Of a stretch of DNA of 64,000 nucleotides, positions 32,270-40,477 are shown in pieces. The stretch spans positions 1,593,162 through 1,657,161 of the forward strand of contig UYJD01000001.1 in assembly GCA_900618795.1 (NCBI GenBank), given 5' to 3'. How positions within the stretch are numbered: position 1 is the stretch's first letter; every line of letters starts with the position of its first letter. The notes beneath the pieces are model-generated. The model saw only the letters and a program-made list of their open reading frames with translations. It was not told the DNA's origin and did not search any database. The DNA is from Cyanodermella asteris (lineage: Eukaryota; Ascomycota; Lecanoromycetes; Ostropales; Stictidaceae). The position numbers and the translations under genes are program-made.

Positions 32270-34528
32270 ATGTCGGGCGTTCTTTCACGCCCACTGGCAA
32301 GACCTATTCCGGTCTTTGAGCTGCCAGATATGGATTGCTCAAAAGAGGTTTGGGATGAGAGCGCCGCTGGAGCTGGAGTACATCCGGTAAACCTGGGCGA
32401 TCCCAAAACCACGCCACGGGCTGGCTGGGAGGCGCAGTTTGTGAATAGCCTACAGTGGGGGGGGGGGAGGGGGGGGGNNNNNNNNNNNNNNNNNNNNNNN
32501 NNCACGCAGCTGTATTTCACGCTCGCGGGTGAACAAGCGTGCGTGGACTGGTGGAATGCAATGTACGATCGCACTGCACGTATCACGACAGCCTGGGAAA
32601 AAATCTGCAACCCATTCAGCGAGGGCGATTACGATGGCGGCATCTACTTGTACCAGCACAGACGGGAAGTATGGAAGAACATTATTCTTGGCACCCTCGC
32701 TCGACTCCAAGACGAACAATGGAACAGCGGTTACGTGGATCGAAAGATGAGCCTTGCATCGACATCGGGACCCGGCGCATACCTGTGTGTCCTCGCGACG
32801 AAGGTTGAACGCGATGCGTACGGAAGGTTGAGCGAACAGTCGGGTCGATTTCTCACGCCCGAGCAGACGACAAGGTTGATCAGCCTCATCCGCAGGTACA
32901 AGGACATTACAGACACGAGCTACAACGCATGGCGCGAAGATGTCGACAGAGTGCTTGATTCGACTCAATACATATGGACATATCCTTTGCACCTCACGAA
33001 CAACCCGAATACCCAGGATGTCAGGTCCGAGGAACTTGAGCAGCTATGTACTTATTCTGAAGAGGTCATCCGAGACGTCGATTCTACCGCCCGACTGCTT
33101 CCCATCGTTCGCTGCGTCCAGGAGGCCGGCATGACAAGCAAACCAATCGTGGATCGAGCGTCACAGTATCGCTTCAACCAGGGCACTACTTACATCTTCG
33201 GATTGCTCAACGCGATTCTGAAATTGGATTTTGACGACATCTACGTTATGTCCCGCCACTACGCGGTCATCAAAAATTGGGACTATGAGAAGCAGCAGAT
33301 GGTCATGGAGGCGATGCTGACGTTCCTCGGGTCAACGGGCCTTGAGCTGGCCGGCTGCAACGCATTTCATGTGCAGCGTGGTAATCCAAGTGCACAGGAG
33401 GCTCCGTACGAGGCAGCCTGGGACGAATTGTTTGATGCGGACATGGACGAGCAGATCAACGAAGAGTACCGATTGTGGTCTAAGATCGCGCACGCGGCGA
33501 ATACATGGCAGGCGGATGCGATTGAGAACCTGAAGAACCAATCTGCAAAGCATCAGCAAGAGCTTGACGATCTTGCTGCGCGTGTGAGCGGGAAGCAGCA
33601 AGAGGAGCACAACATCAAGGCAGAGTTCAACCGGTGGATGACGTTGAAGTTGTCAAAGGACGCGACAGGCAAGGAGTTGGCCCAGGAATGGCAAAGCGTG
33701 CAACGACTGATCAAGATCATCGAGGCAGAGCAGAAGAGCAGAGCCGATGACCTTGCCCGCAACGTTGAGCTTACAGATCGACGCGTCTTTCCTCGACTTG
33801 GTACCTTGGAGACCACGAAGCAGTCCGAGGAAATCAGGTTGGCTTTGAAGGCCCTACACGGCCAAGCCGACGACTATGAACCACCTTCTGGCTGGACCAT
33901 GTCCGAGGAGAACGGCGTCAGGGTCTTCGTCGAGACCGCAACAGGCTGGAAGACAACAGACTGCCCACACATTGTCGAGAAGCTGAGAAGGCGTACCAAG
34001 TTGGTCGCGCGAGCCGGCCTAGCTAGAGCCTTCAAAGAAGAATCGCCTTTGAACGCCCAACTGAGCCGGGCCAGCGCGAGCTCTTCTAGCACACAAGCAC
34101 CGCAGTCGCCTCGAGCCACCGCCGACGATCTTGGTCTATTCCGTGCGCAATTGAGGCAGGCTCGCGCTGCATTCGAAGATACCAGCAAAATTCTACAATT
34201 ACCGTTCCAATTCAGGTCCGACGGTATTGCCAATCTATCGTTTGAAGAACGCAGAGAAAGACTGCTCAAAGCGAAGAGTATCTTGCGGGCGGGTGGAACT
34301 GTTGGCTCGCCGCAACGCAACGACGGCGATGGAGGCGTGGGCGATGAAGATGGGGAGAGAAGCAACGGATCTGGTGACGACGCGGCGAGAACCGATTCGA
34401 ACGGAATGGATATGGACGATGATGGTGACGGAGTCCCCGCCGGGAGTGATGCAAGCAAGCCTGGTCGCGGAGAAGCAATTGATGATCTCAGTGATAGCGA
34501 GAGCGAGAACGAATTGATGAGACCATAG
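32270..34528 (+). CDS. Large accessory protein with WW-like motif and acidic tail; contains an assembly gap
   Basis: Open from ATG 32270 (MSGVLSRPLARPIPVFELPD) to TAG 34528, about 752 codons, with 25 Ns at 32478-32502 that make the middle of the N-terminal part unknown. Residues about 90-380 are helical and globular with many aromatic residues (GEQACVDWWNAMYDRTARI, DSTQYIWTYPLHL, FDDIYVMSRHYAVIKNWDYE). A coiled coil follows at about 400-530 (QSAKHQQELDDLAARVSGKQ), then a WW-like segment PSGWTMSEENGVRVFVETAT, a basic Arg/Lys stretch and a Ser/Asp/Gly-rich acidic tail ending SDSESENELMRP. No family is recognised. Unlike its neighbours it has no premature stop. Its last 98 bp recur at 36548-36644. 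It is divergent from the gene at 31773. Nuclear localisation is plausible from the basic and acidic tail but is only inference. Confidence 0.7.
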   Translation: MSGVLSRPLARPIPVFELPDMDCSKEVWDESAAGAGVHPVNLGDPKTTPRAGWEAQFVNSLQWGGGRGGXXXXXXXXXTQLYFTLAGEQACVDWWNAMYDRTARITTAWEKICNPFSEGDYDGGIYLYQHRREVWKNIILGTLARLQDEQWNSGYVDRKMSLASTSGPGAYLCVLATKVERDAYGRLSEQSGRFLTPEQTTRLISLIRRYKDITDTSYNAWREDVDRVLDSTQYIWTYPLHLTNNPNTQDVRSEELEQLCTYSEEVIRDVDSTARLLPIVRCVQEAGMTSKPIVDRASQYRFNQGTTYIFGLLNAILKLDFDDIYVMSRHYAVIKNWDYEKQQMVMEAMLTFLGSTGLELAGCNAFHVQRGNPSAQEAPYEAAWDELFDADMDEQINEEYRLWSKIAHAANTWQADAIENLKNQSAKHQQELDDLAARVSGKQQEEHNIKAEFNRWMTLKLSKDATGKELAQEWQSVQRLIKIIEAEQKSRADDLARNVELTDRRVFPRLGTLETTKQSEEIRLALKALHGQADDYEPPSGWTMSEENGVRVFVETATGWKTTDCPHIVEKLRRRTKLVARAGLARAFKEESPLNAQLSRASASSSSTQAPQSPRATADDLGLFRAQLRQARAAFEDTSKILQLPFQFRSDGIANLSFEERRERLLKAKSILRAGGTVGSPQRNDGDGGVGDEDGERSNGSGDDAARTDSNGMDMDDDGDGVPAGSDASKPGRGEAIDDLSDSESENELMRP
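32457..32502. other. Poly-G tract followed by an N gap
   Basis: G11, one A, G9 (32457-32477) and then 25 Ns. This is an assembly break in a G homopolymer inside a coding region; the true length is unknown, so the frame across it is only nominal. Confidence 0.95.
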
Positions 34529-34585
34529 GCAGTACTCACGAACGCAAGCACAATTATTGCAAAACGTAATCGATTCATGGTCAAC
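34431..34585. repeat. Segmental duplication, copy A
   Basis: 34431-34528 (tail of the accessory gene) matches 36548-36644, and 34535-34585 matches 36847-36898. In copy A the two blocks are adjacent. On the minus strand the second block starts an ATG frame with a signal-peptide-like N-terminus (MNRLRFAIIVLAFVSTAYG). Confidence 0.75.
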
Positions 34586-35296
34586 TGCTTGCGCTTTGTT
34601 GTCAAAACAGCGAACCACATCCAGCCATAGTTAACAATAGAAAGAAACAACTGCATGTGGAATTTCAGATGTTGCACCCAAACTCACTCGTCATGTTTGC
34701 CTGCATTTAGGCGTACCTGACTGGCTGCGGACTCGACCGTATCAATGACGCCCGTCATCGGACACATGGTAAACATGCACTGACCGACAGCGCATGGATG
34801 AATTGTGTCCGTCGTCGGAGACAAGTTGATGCCCAGCACGGGCTCTCTCAGGTATAAAGTATGCTCTCGCCGCCTCTCTTCATACGATCTCCCAGCTCTG
34901 CATAGGAACGCATCTCCCAATCTGCTGTCTCGTGGGGTCCATTCACTCAGCGCGGCTACGGTCATGCTACTTCACTCAACCTTGTGTGACTCCTGCACAT
35001 TCACATCAACCCAACCACGTGACCCAGCTTTTACTATTTCATTGCAGTTCTCTTCTTCTCTCTCTCTCTCATTGTCTCACAGCAGCGCGAGACGATCACT
35101 TTGGGTCATCAGTACTCAAAGTGATTGCCTCGCGCTGCTGTGAGCTCTCTCAGATATGTCATAACCTTCCTTCCTTTGTCTCCTGACGTGTGATAGAGGC
35201 GATAACTTCGAGTGATCAGTCCTCTCCATTGTCAACGTTGATCCCCTGTCACGCACTTCGTGAACATCCTGTCTCTATAAATAAATATGAGCACCT
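34529..35296. other. Intergenic region with duplicated module and strong inverted repeat
   Basis: Contains the first copy of a 50-bp module (34535-34585; see the repeat entries), a second copy of the VSVVG-encoding stretch (about 34773-34850), a CT microsatellite (35051-35071) and a 28-bp inverted repeat (35076-35144). A sequence resembling TATAAATAAATAT lies at 35275-35287. No intact gene is seen. Confidence 0.5.
35076..35144. repeat. 28-bp inverted repeat with 13-nt loop
   Basis: Left arm 35076-35103 begins CTCACAGCAGCGCGAGACGA; right arm 35117-35144 ends CTCGCGCTGCTGTGAG. 26 of 28 positions pair, and both mismatches are transitions. The loop is GGTCATCAGTACT. It is preceded by a CT microsatellite. 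It could be a hairpin RNA, a small mobile-element relic or a recombination scar. Confidence 0.9.
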
Positions 35297-36644
35297 CAGC
35301 TCTCTCAGAAACTCGAAGATAAACAAAAGCATCTCGAGACGGCAGAACAAGCACGCATCCAGGCCAATGCGATATTGGACTCACAGAAAGCCGAGGTCCG
35401 CCAAATGAGAGCCGAGTTTGCGCGACAGCTGCAAGAGGGTGGCGTCATCACCAGCCTCGTCAGATACTGCAACTTGGCAGATCCTGTATCGAACTGTGTG
35501 TTTTGTCTGGTATACTGCATGTAAATTATCCTTTCAATTCGGGTTTAGCGTGCCCCTGAGCAATTCGGGGTACAGAAAACCTCGATCGAGGTTCTACCCT
35601 TGTCTGAATCAATCAATACTGTTCTGAAACCTGCAGCACGTTATCCTGACACCACAGAGCATTTCGTGAGGCAGCTCCGCAACCAAAACCTTCCAACCGT
35701 ACATGTGAAGGATGGTCAGGTCTGCCAGATGACTGATGGTGAGCGGCTGGTTTTCGACTTTGGTGTCAGCCGTGTTGCTTGGCTCCAACCGGACGGACGT
35801 TTATTGTCAAGGTCAGATCGGAAATTTGCAAGGACGAAACAATCGGTGAGCTGACCGAGAAGCTCGGCGCTGCCAATTCAAACGTCAGCACTCTCAACAA
35901 AGAGAAGAATCTCTTACAAGATCGGGTTGACACGTTAGTCAACCAAGACACATCTGCATTTGCTTCGACCATCCAAGACCTGACTAACCAATTGAAAACC
36001 TTCCAGACAGAGTCGGCTACCAAGGCTGAGCGCCTCGAGCGTACTATAACCGGACATTTAGCAACGATCAAGGGCCTTGAGACATCCGAAGCCAGCCTCA
36101 AGGGACAGGTCAAAGGCTTAAAGCAACAACTCTCGGGGAGCGAAGCTGCCACCACCACCGCACGAGCTGCCACCGCCGCTGCCGTAAATTCCACGAAGCA
36201 GAAAATCATCAACTTGGAGAGCGAATTTTCCGGTCTAAAAGACAACATTGGCGCCCTAACAAAGCAGCACGAGCGGAACTTGGAGAATGCGCGATCGTCT
36301 GCTGCATCGACAACAGCCGCGATCCGCGCTGAGGACAAATCCCGGTTCGAGAAGGCAGCTCAGCGAGATCGCGATGCTCTCGTCAAACAGCTCGAGGCCG
36401 AATTCGAGCGGCGTCTTGTTACGGAGATTGGTGATACTCGCAAGAAAACTTCGAATTCGAGAAGAGTGAGCTTAAGGACGAGTACGAAGGTTTGGCCTGG
36501 ATTGTCCAGTTCGACGCTGATAACGACAAGGAAACATTCATGAAAACGGGACACCTGCTGGAAGCGATGCAAGCAAGCTTGGTCGCGGAGAAGCTATTGA
36601 TGATCTTAGTGATAGTGAGTGAAGATGAATTGATGGGACCATAG
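35297..36644 (+). pseudogene. Rearranged paralogue of the giant coiled-coil gene
   Basis: Frame 2 from 35297 encodes coiled coil (QLSQKLEDKQKHLETAEQAR ... QLQEGGVITSLVRYCNLADP). It passes TAA 35521-35523 and TAG 35546-35548 (alternatively removed as a 39-nt GT-AG intron) and goes on with RAPEQFGVQKTSIEVL to ERLVFDFGVSRVAWLQPDG, ending by 35854. The parts GVITSLVR and LVFDFGVSRVAWLQPDG align with GVIAEIFR and IVFDFKRGLAAWFDFEG in the C-terminal domain of the 24.1-28.6 kb gene. Overlapping in frame 1, a second coiled coil (35779-36430) follows. It shifts frame near 36440 to read ENFEFEKSELKDEYEG and ends in the duplicated tail at 36644. It is clearly broken: at least two frame changes and two stops. 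Confidence 0.6.
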
Positions 36645-36898
36645 TCTCGGTCCGTACTTTGCACACCATCTTGACCAGTATCGTAGCCAGTATCCCACAA
36701 CATACCTTGCCAAAACCATAATCAACAGCCCTCACACTACCACAGAGAGTACGTCGCCAACCACCACAGACACTACGTCGCTCACCACCTCAGCCGGTAC
36801 CTCCCAGCACAGTTCAACGAGCAGTCCCCTGAACACTTCAGCACAGCTCACGAATGCAAGCACAATCATTGCAAAACGTAATCGATTCATGATCACCT
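36548..36898. repeat. Segmental duplication, copy B (split by about 200 bp)
   Basis: 36548-36644 matches the tail of the 32270-34528 gene (shared words GATGCAAGCAAGC, TGGTCGCGGAGAAGC, ATTGATGATCT), and 36847-36898 matches 34535-34585 with only a few differences, mostly transitions. Between the blocks lie about 200 bp absent from copy A, which on plus read as a Ser/Thr-rich frame (HTTTESTSPTTTDTTSLTTS) open from 36631 to TAA 36898-36900. Copy B overlaps the VID28 stop codon. Confidence 0.75.
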
Positions 36899-39155
36899 AA
36901 GCATCACATTCAACTGATGCATGGCCGTTTTGGTGCGCTCCCGCACGTCCAGATCGACATCATCCACCAGCTTGTCCAGCCGCTGCGTCAAGCCGACCTT
37001 CCGCAGCTCAAACGCGCGCGCCTTGCAGTTCAGCCGGTCGTCCGTGTCCTCGGCCCATGTCAGGTTGATGATCAGCCACACGCATTGGCTCCGGATTTCG
37101 GCGCGAGGGTGCTGAAACAGCGGGCCCACCAGCTTCAACAGACTGCTCTGCGTGACCAAGATCTGCCGGTGCCGCGGCGTGCTCGCTGCCAGATTGCACA
37201 ATATGTACAGTGCAGACAACACCTCGCCGTCGTCGCACGACAACAAGTTCGCCAGCAGCGCAAAGAGCCGTTCCTGCCCGACTTCCTGCATCATGTAGTC
37301 GATCATCTCTTGAAAGCCGTCGCCGGCGATGAAATTCCGCACAAACCCCAATGCTTGCTCTCGGATCGCATGGTCGTCGTCGCCGGGGCTGCCGATCATG
37401 TGTACCTCTTCTTCGCCTTGGTCGAGGGCTTGTTTCAGCCAGCCGGGACCCAGCCCTTCCATGCACTGCAGCTTGATGGAATCCGGCGCACTGTGAATGG
37501 CATGCTTCAACGCCCATAGCGAATTAAGCTTCAGCCGCGCATCGGATGAATGTGCGTGCTCGCACAACAGGCGAATCACGCCAGCCTCGACAGCAGCCTG
37601 TGAAAGTCAGCGCAACTCACCCAACATCCTCCAAACATACCTGTCGCATGGGGCTAAACTCCAGGACTATGTTACAAACAACCGCAGTGGCGGCGATTTG
37701 CACCTCCAAGTTCGGGTGCCTGACGAGTAGTACCAACGGGGCTGCAAGGTTTGCATCGGCCAGCCTTGTCCTCAATGTGCTGACAGACCTCGACAATGCT
37801 TTTGCCGCCTCGCACGCAGCGAGAAGGACCGGAACCGGGTTCCCCACAGGCGTCTCTTGTCGGTCCAACGGTCTCAGACATTCCACCATCGGAACGACAG
37901 CTCCGCTATCAACAACCGCTTTGCGGTATTCGTCATTCTTCGATGTAATGGCCGCCAAAGCCTGCAACAGCGCCTCACGGAACGTCCACTGATCAAACAA
38001 CGCAGGCGGCAAGGATGTTCCCGACGTGCTGGCGCTTTTCGTAGGATGCCAGAACGCTTTGGATCGATCTTTGGGAACTGCCTCGTTAGCTTGCCGTAAG
38101 AGTTTTGCCAACTTCGCAACAGCCCCAGCTTCAAACGCAGCCTCTTGTAGCGCCTCATCCTCGGAGACCAGTATCGCCAGTATACTTGGTGCTTCGGCCA
38201 TTAATTGTCGCTCATCGTTGGGATAAAATTCCGACGGTGCGTGGTTCGACGGCTCGAGCATTTGAACGAGCATAGGCACCATCGATGCAGCAACCCTGGC
38301 ATCCGAGTGATTCAAGATTGTAACGAGCCATATCGCCATCAATCGGACAGATTCCGACTCTTTCCTGATCAGCTCGAGTAGCCACGATATCATTCCCCGA
38401 GTCTGACCCGCAAAGCGATATGATCTTTCTGGCGAACCGGAGATGATCGTAGCAATAGCTCGCAAGACCAGAGAACTCGGTGCCGAGGATCGGGTTGGTT
38501 TCCTTACAGCCAAAGCCAAAGCATCCAAAATCCCATGAGAGACCGACTGGACTCGACGAGCTTCGGTGACACAAGTCTTGGACAGCAACCGAGCCGCGAG
38601 GACGCTCTCTCTGTTGGTATTGTCCAGCTCGATGATTTGTCTGAGATTTCTCATCCCGCTGTCCGAGTAAATGGCCGCAGCGAACGGCTGATCATCGTAT
38701 TCGTCGGCGCATAATGCAATCGAGTCGGCAATGTTGTTCAGCGCTCGGAGCGCCGCAAGCACGATTGATGTATTAACCCTCACGGCTTCCAAAGCTCTTA
38801 CTAGTCCACCAAAAAGATGTGAAGCTTCCAACGTTCGTACAGAATCAGGCTCCCCTACACTTGTCAGCCAGAAACGACCAAAACCACCAGAGAACACACC
38901 ATATGCGAGACTCCCAACTATTGTAACAGCATGCAGAATAACCTTGCCTTCGTCGCCGCGCCATGTAGACGAGCTCACAGACGGAGAGACGAGTATGGCA
39001 GCAAGTAGGTCCAACACCCCGGAGCTTTTCCATGCTTCTTTGCGGACTCGGTTGCCGACAATGTCATGCTTGAGTACCTTCAAAGCATTAATTTGTCGCT
39101 CAAGAGACGTGGGCTGCCTGAGCTCGACCAGTACGCCGGAGCTGTCGATGATCAT
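36893..39155 (-). CDS. VID28: Armadillo-repeat protein Vid28/Gid5 (ARMC8), GID ubiquitin ligase scaffold
   Basis: Two exons: complement(36893-37597, 37641-39155), joined by a GTATGT...TTCACAG intron that splices SPMRQ to AAVEAGVIRLL. About 740 residues made almost wholly of armadillo repeats, with the repeated form EAGAVAKLAKLL, SGAVVPMVECLRPL, EAGVIRLLCEHA and LVLLVRHPNLEVQIAATAVV, and a conserved C-terminus (QCVWLIINLTWAEDTDD). Vid28/Gid5 (human ARMC8) holds the substrate receptor in the GID/CTLH E3 ligase that degrades gluconeogenic enzymes. The start at 39155 (MIIDSSGVLVELRQPTSLERQ) fits the expected N-terminus; an in-frame ATG at 39284 is possible but adds an unlikely leader. Its stop codon lies inside the duplicated module that ends the accessory cluster. 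It is divergent from the cyclin gene. Confidence 0.88.
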
Positions 39156-39472
39156 TTTGTGGTTGCATGGCAGTAGGAGAGTTGGCGGGTCCGCAGTGTA
39201 GCCTATGACATGGCAGACTTCGCGCATGGGAAAGCGTCGCCCACCGGCTCGGTCGATGCAATAAAGCATTTTCAAGCTCCACATCACACCTCAATCTTTA
39301 CCGGCCCTCTCCACGACACTACGCATTCGGAACATGTTACTTTGATGTGAGGCCCGGCCCGTCACGCTTTCAGCTGTCCATCACACTTCCACACCATGTC
39401 ACTCCTGCGGTCTGTTACACCTTTCTTACCAGCCTGCACGACAAACTGGCGTGTATCAACACTCGCCGAGCG
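39156..39472. promoter_or_regulatory. Divergent promoter of VID28 and the PHO80-like cyclin
   Basis: 317 bp between the chosen start codons. No named motif; both genes would share it. Confidence 0.4.
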
Positions 39473-40393
39473 ATGATCAAGTCAGCCTCATCCCCCTCCA
39501 AAGACATCTCATCCTCCAAGAACAGCACGCAGCAACCGCCCTCCCACGATCTTACCAAAGCGTCGACCGGCGATTTCACCTCCGATCATGAGCACCAGCG
39601 CGCTCGAGATCTCTCCAGGGTGTCCTCGTCTAGGTCGAAGATGAAACCGGGAGGGGCCAATGAACCGGTATCGGGGACACTCAAACGAACATCATCGGAG
39701 CTCCAATCGGACGATCTATCAGACAAGAGAGCGACCCCATCACAGCGACGAAATTCGAAAAAGGACGATGAAAAACGGAAAGAGAATGCGGACAGCACAG
39801 ATAGCGCAGATAGCACAGACACGGGGGCGAAACGCACCAAGTCGAATACTGGCCCTCGAGCGCTACCATTGGAGTACGAAAACTGCCCCGTACCCGACTT
39901 GGTACAGGTGATTTGTGAGATGCTCATCGACCTCATACGGATTAATGATCCTTTACCGTTACAAGAAGGTGGACTCACCCGATTTCACTCGCGAGTTCCT
40001 CCTGCCATTAGTGTTCTGGACTACCTTCATCGTTTGGCAACGCATGCAACCCTGAGTCCTCCGATCCTTCTCAGCATGGTATACTACATCGACAAACTTT
40101 GCGCATTATACCCAGCATTTACAATATCGAGCCTCACGGTTCATCGCTTTCTCATCGCTAGCGCAACTGTGGCAAGCAAAGGACTGAGTGATGCTTTTTG
40201 GACAAACGGAACATATGCAAGAGTAGGCGGAGTCAGCATCAAGGAACTGGCATTGCTCGAACTGGAGCTGCTCTGGAGGATAGACTGGCGGATTGTACCG
40301 CAACCAGAGGTACTTGTGGATTATTACAAAAGCTTGGTAGCACGAAGTGAGGGCTTCAAGCTGGATCAGGCGAATAATGAAGAGCCAAAATAG
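39473..40393 (+). CDS. PHO80-like cyclin
   Basis: Intron-less, 306 residues from ATG 39473 (MIKSASSPSKDISSSKNSTQ); the frame is open further left but has no better ATG. Residues 1-135 are disordered, charged and Ser-rich. The cyclin box at about 140-280 shows the PHO80/Pcl form: VPDLVQVICEMLIDLIRIND, then RFHSRVPPAISVLDYLHRLA, LLSMVYYIDKLCALYP, TVHRFLIASATVASKGLSD, FWTNGTYARVGGVSIKELALLELELLWRIDWRI. Such cyclins partner Pho85-type kinases in phosphate sensing, glycogen metabolism and polarity; the exact partner role is unknown. Complete. Confidence 0.88.
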   Translation: MIKSASSPSKDISSSKNSTQQPPSHDLTKASTGDFTSDHEHQRARDLSRVSSSRSKMKPGGANEPVSGTLKRTSSELQSDDLSDKRATPSQRRNSKKDDEKRKENADSTDSADSTDTGAKRTKSNTGPRALPLEYENCPVPDLVQVICEMLIDLIRINDPLPLQEGGLTRFHSRVPPAISVLDYLHRLATHATLSPPILLSMVYYIDKLCALYPAFTISSLTVHRFLIASATVASKGLSDAFWTNGTYARVGGVSIKELALLELELLWRIDWRIVPQPEVLVDYYKSLVARSEGFKLDQANNEEPK

Positions 40394-40477
40394 GCAGGGC
40401 GGTTAAGCACAAGACAATACCCAACGGCGTCGGCGCAGTGATTGAGAACGACTGATGAATAAAAGTAACGTATTTAT

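Noticed and set aside
33874-34677. 267-codon minus-strand ORF opposite the accessory gene
   Set aside because: It is mostly antisense to a better-supported plus-strand gene, with Ser/Leu-rich composition from codon bias. Only its first 20 codons (signal-peptide-like) are kept as a separate finding.
24097-36644. Reassigned genetic code (TAR read as Gln throughout)
   Set aside because: The core genes and one accessory gene in this window end on ordinary TAG, TAA or TGA without sensible continuation, so a genome-wide code change is not supported.
36917-37519. 200-codon plus-strand ORF over VID28
   Set aside because: Antisense of armadillo repeats; Gln/His/Arg-rich shadow.
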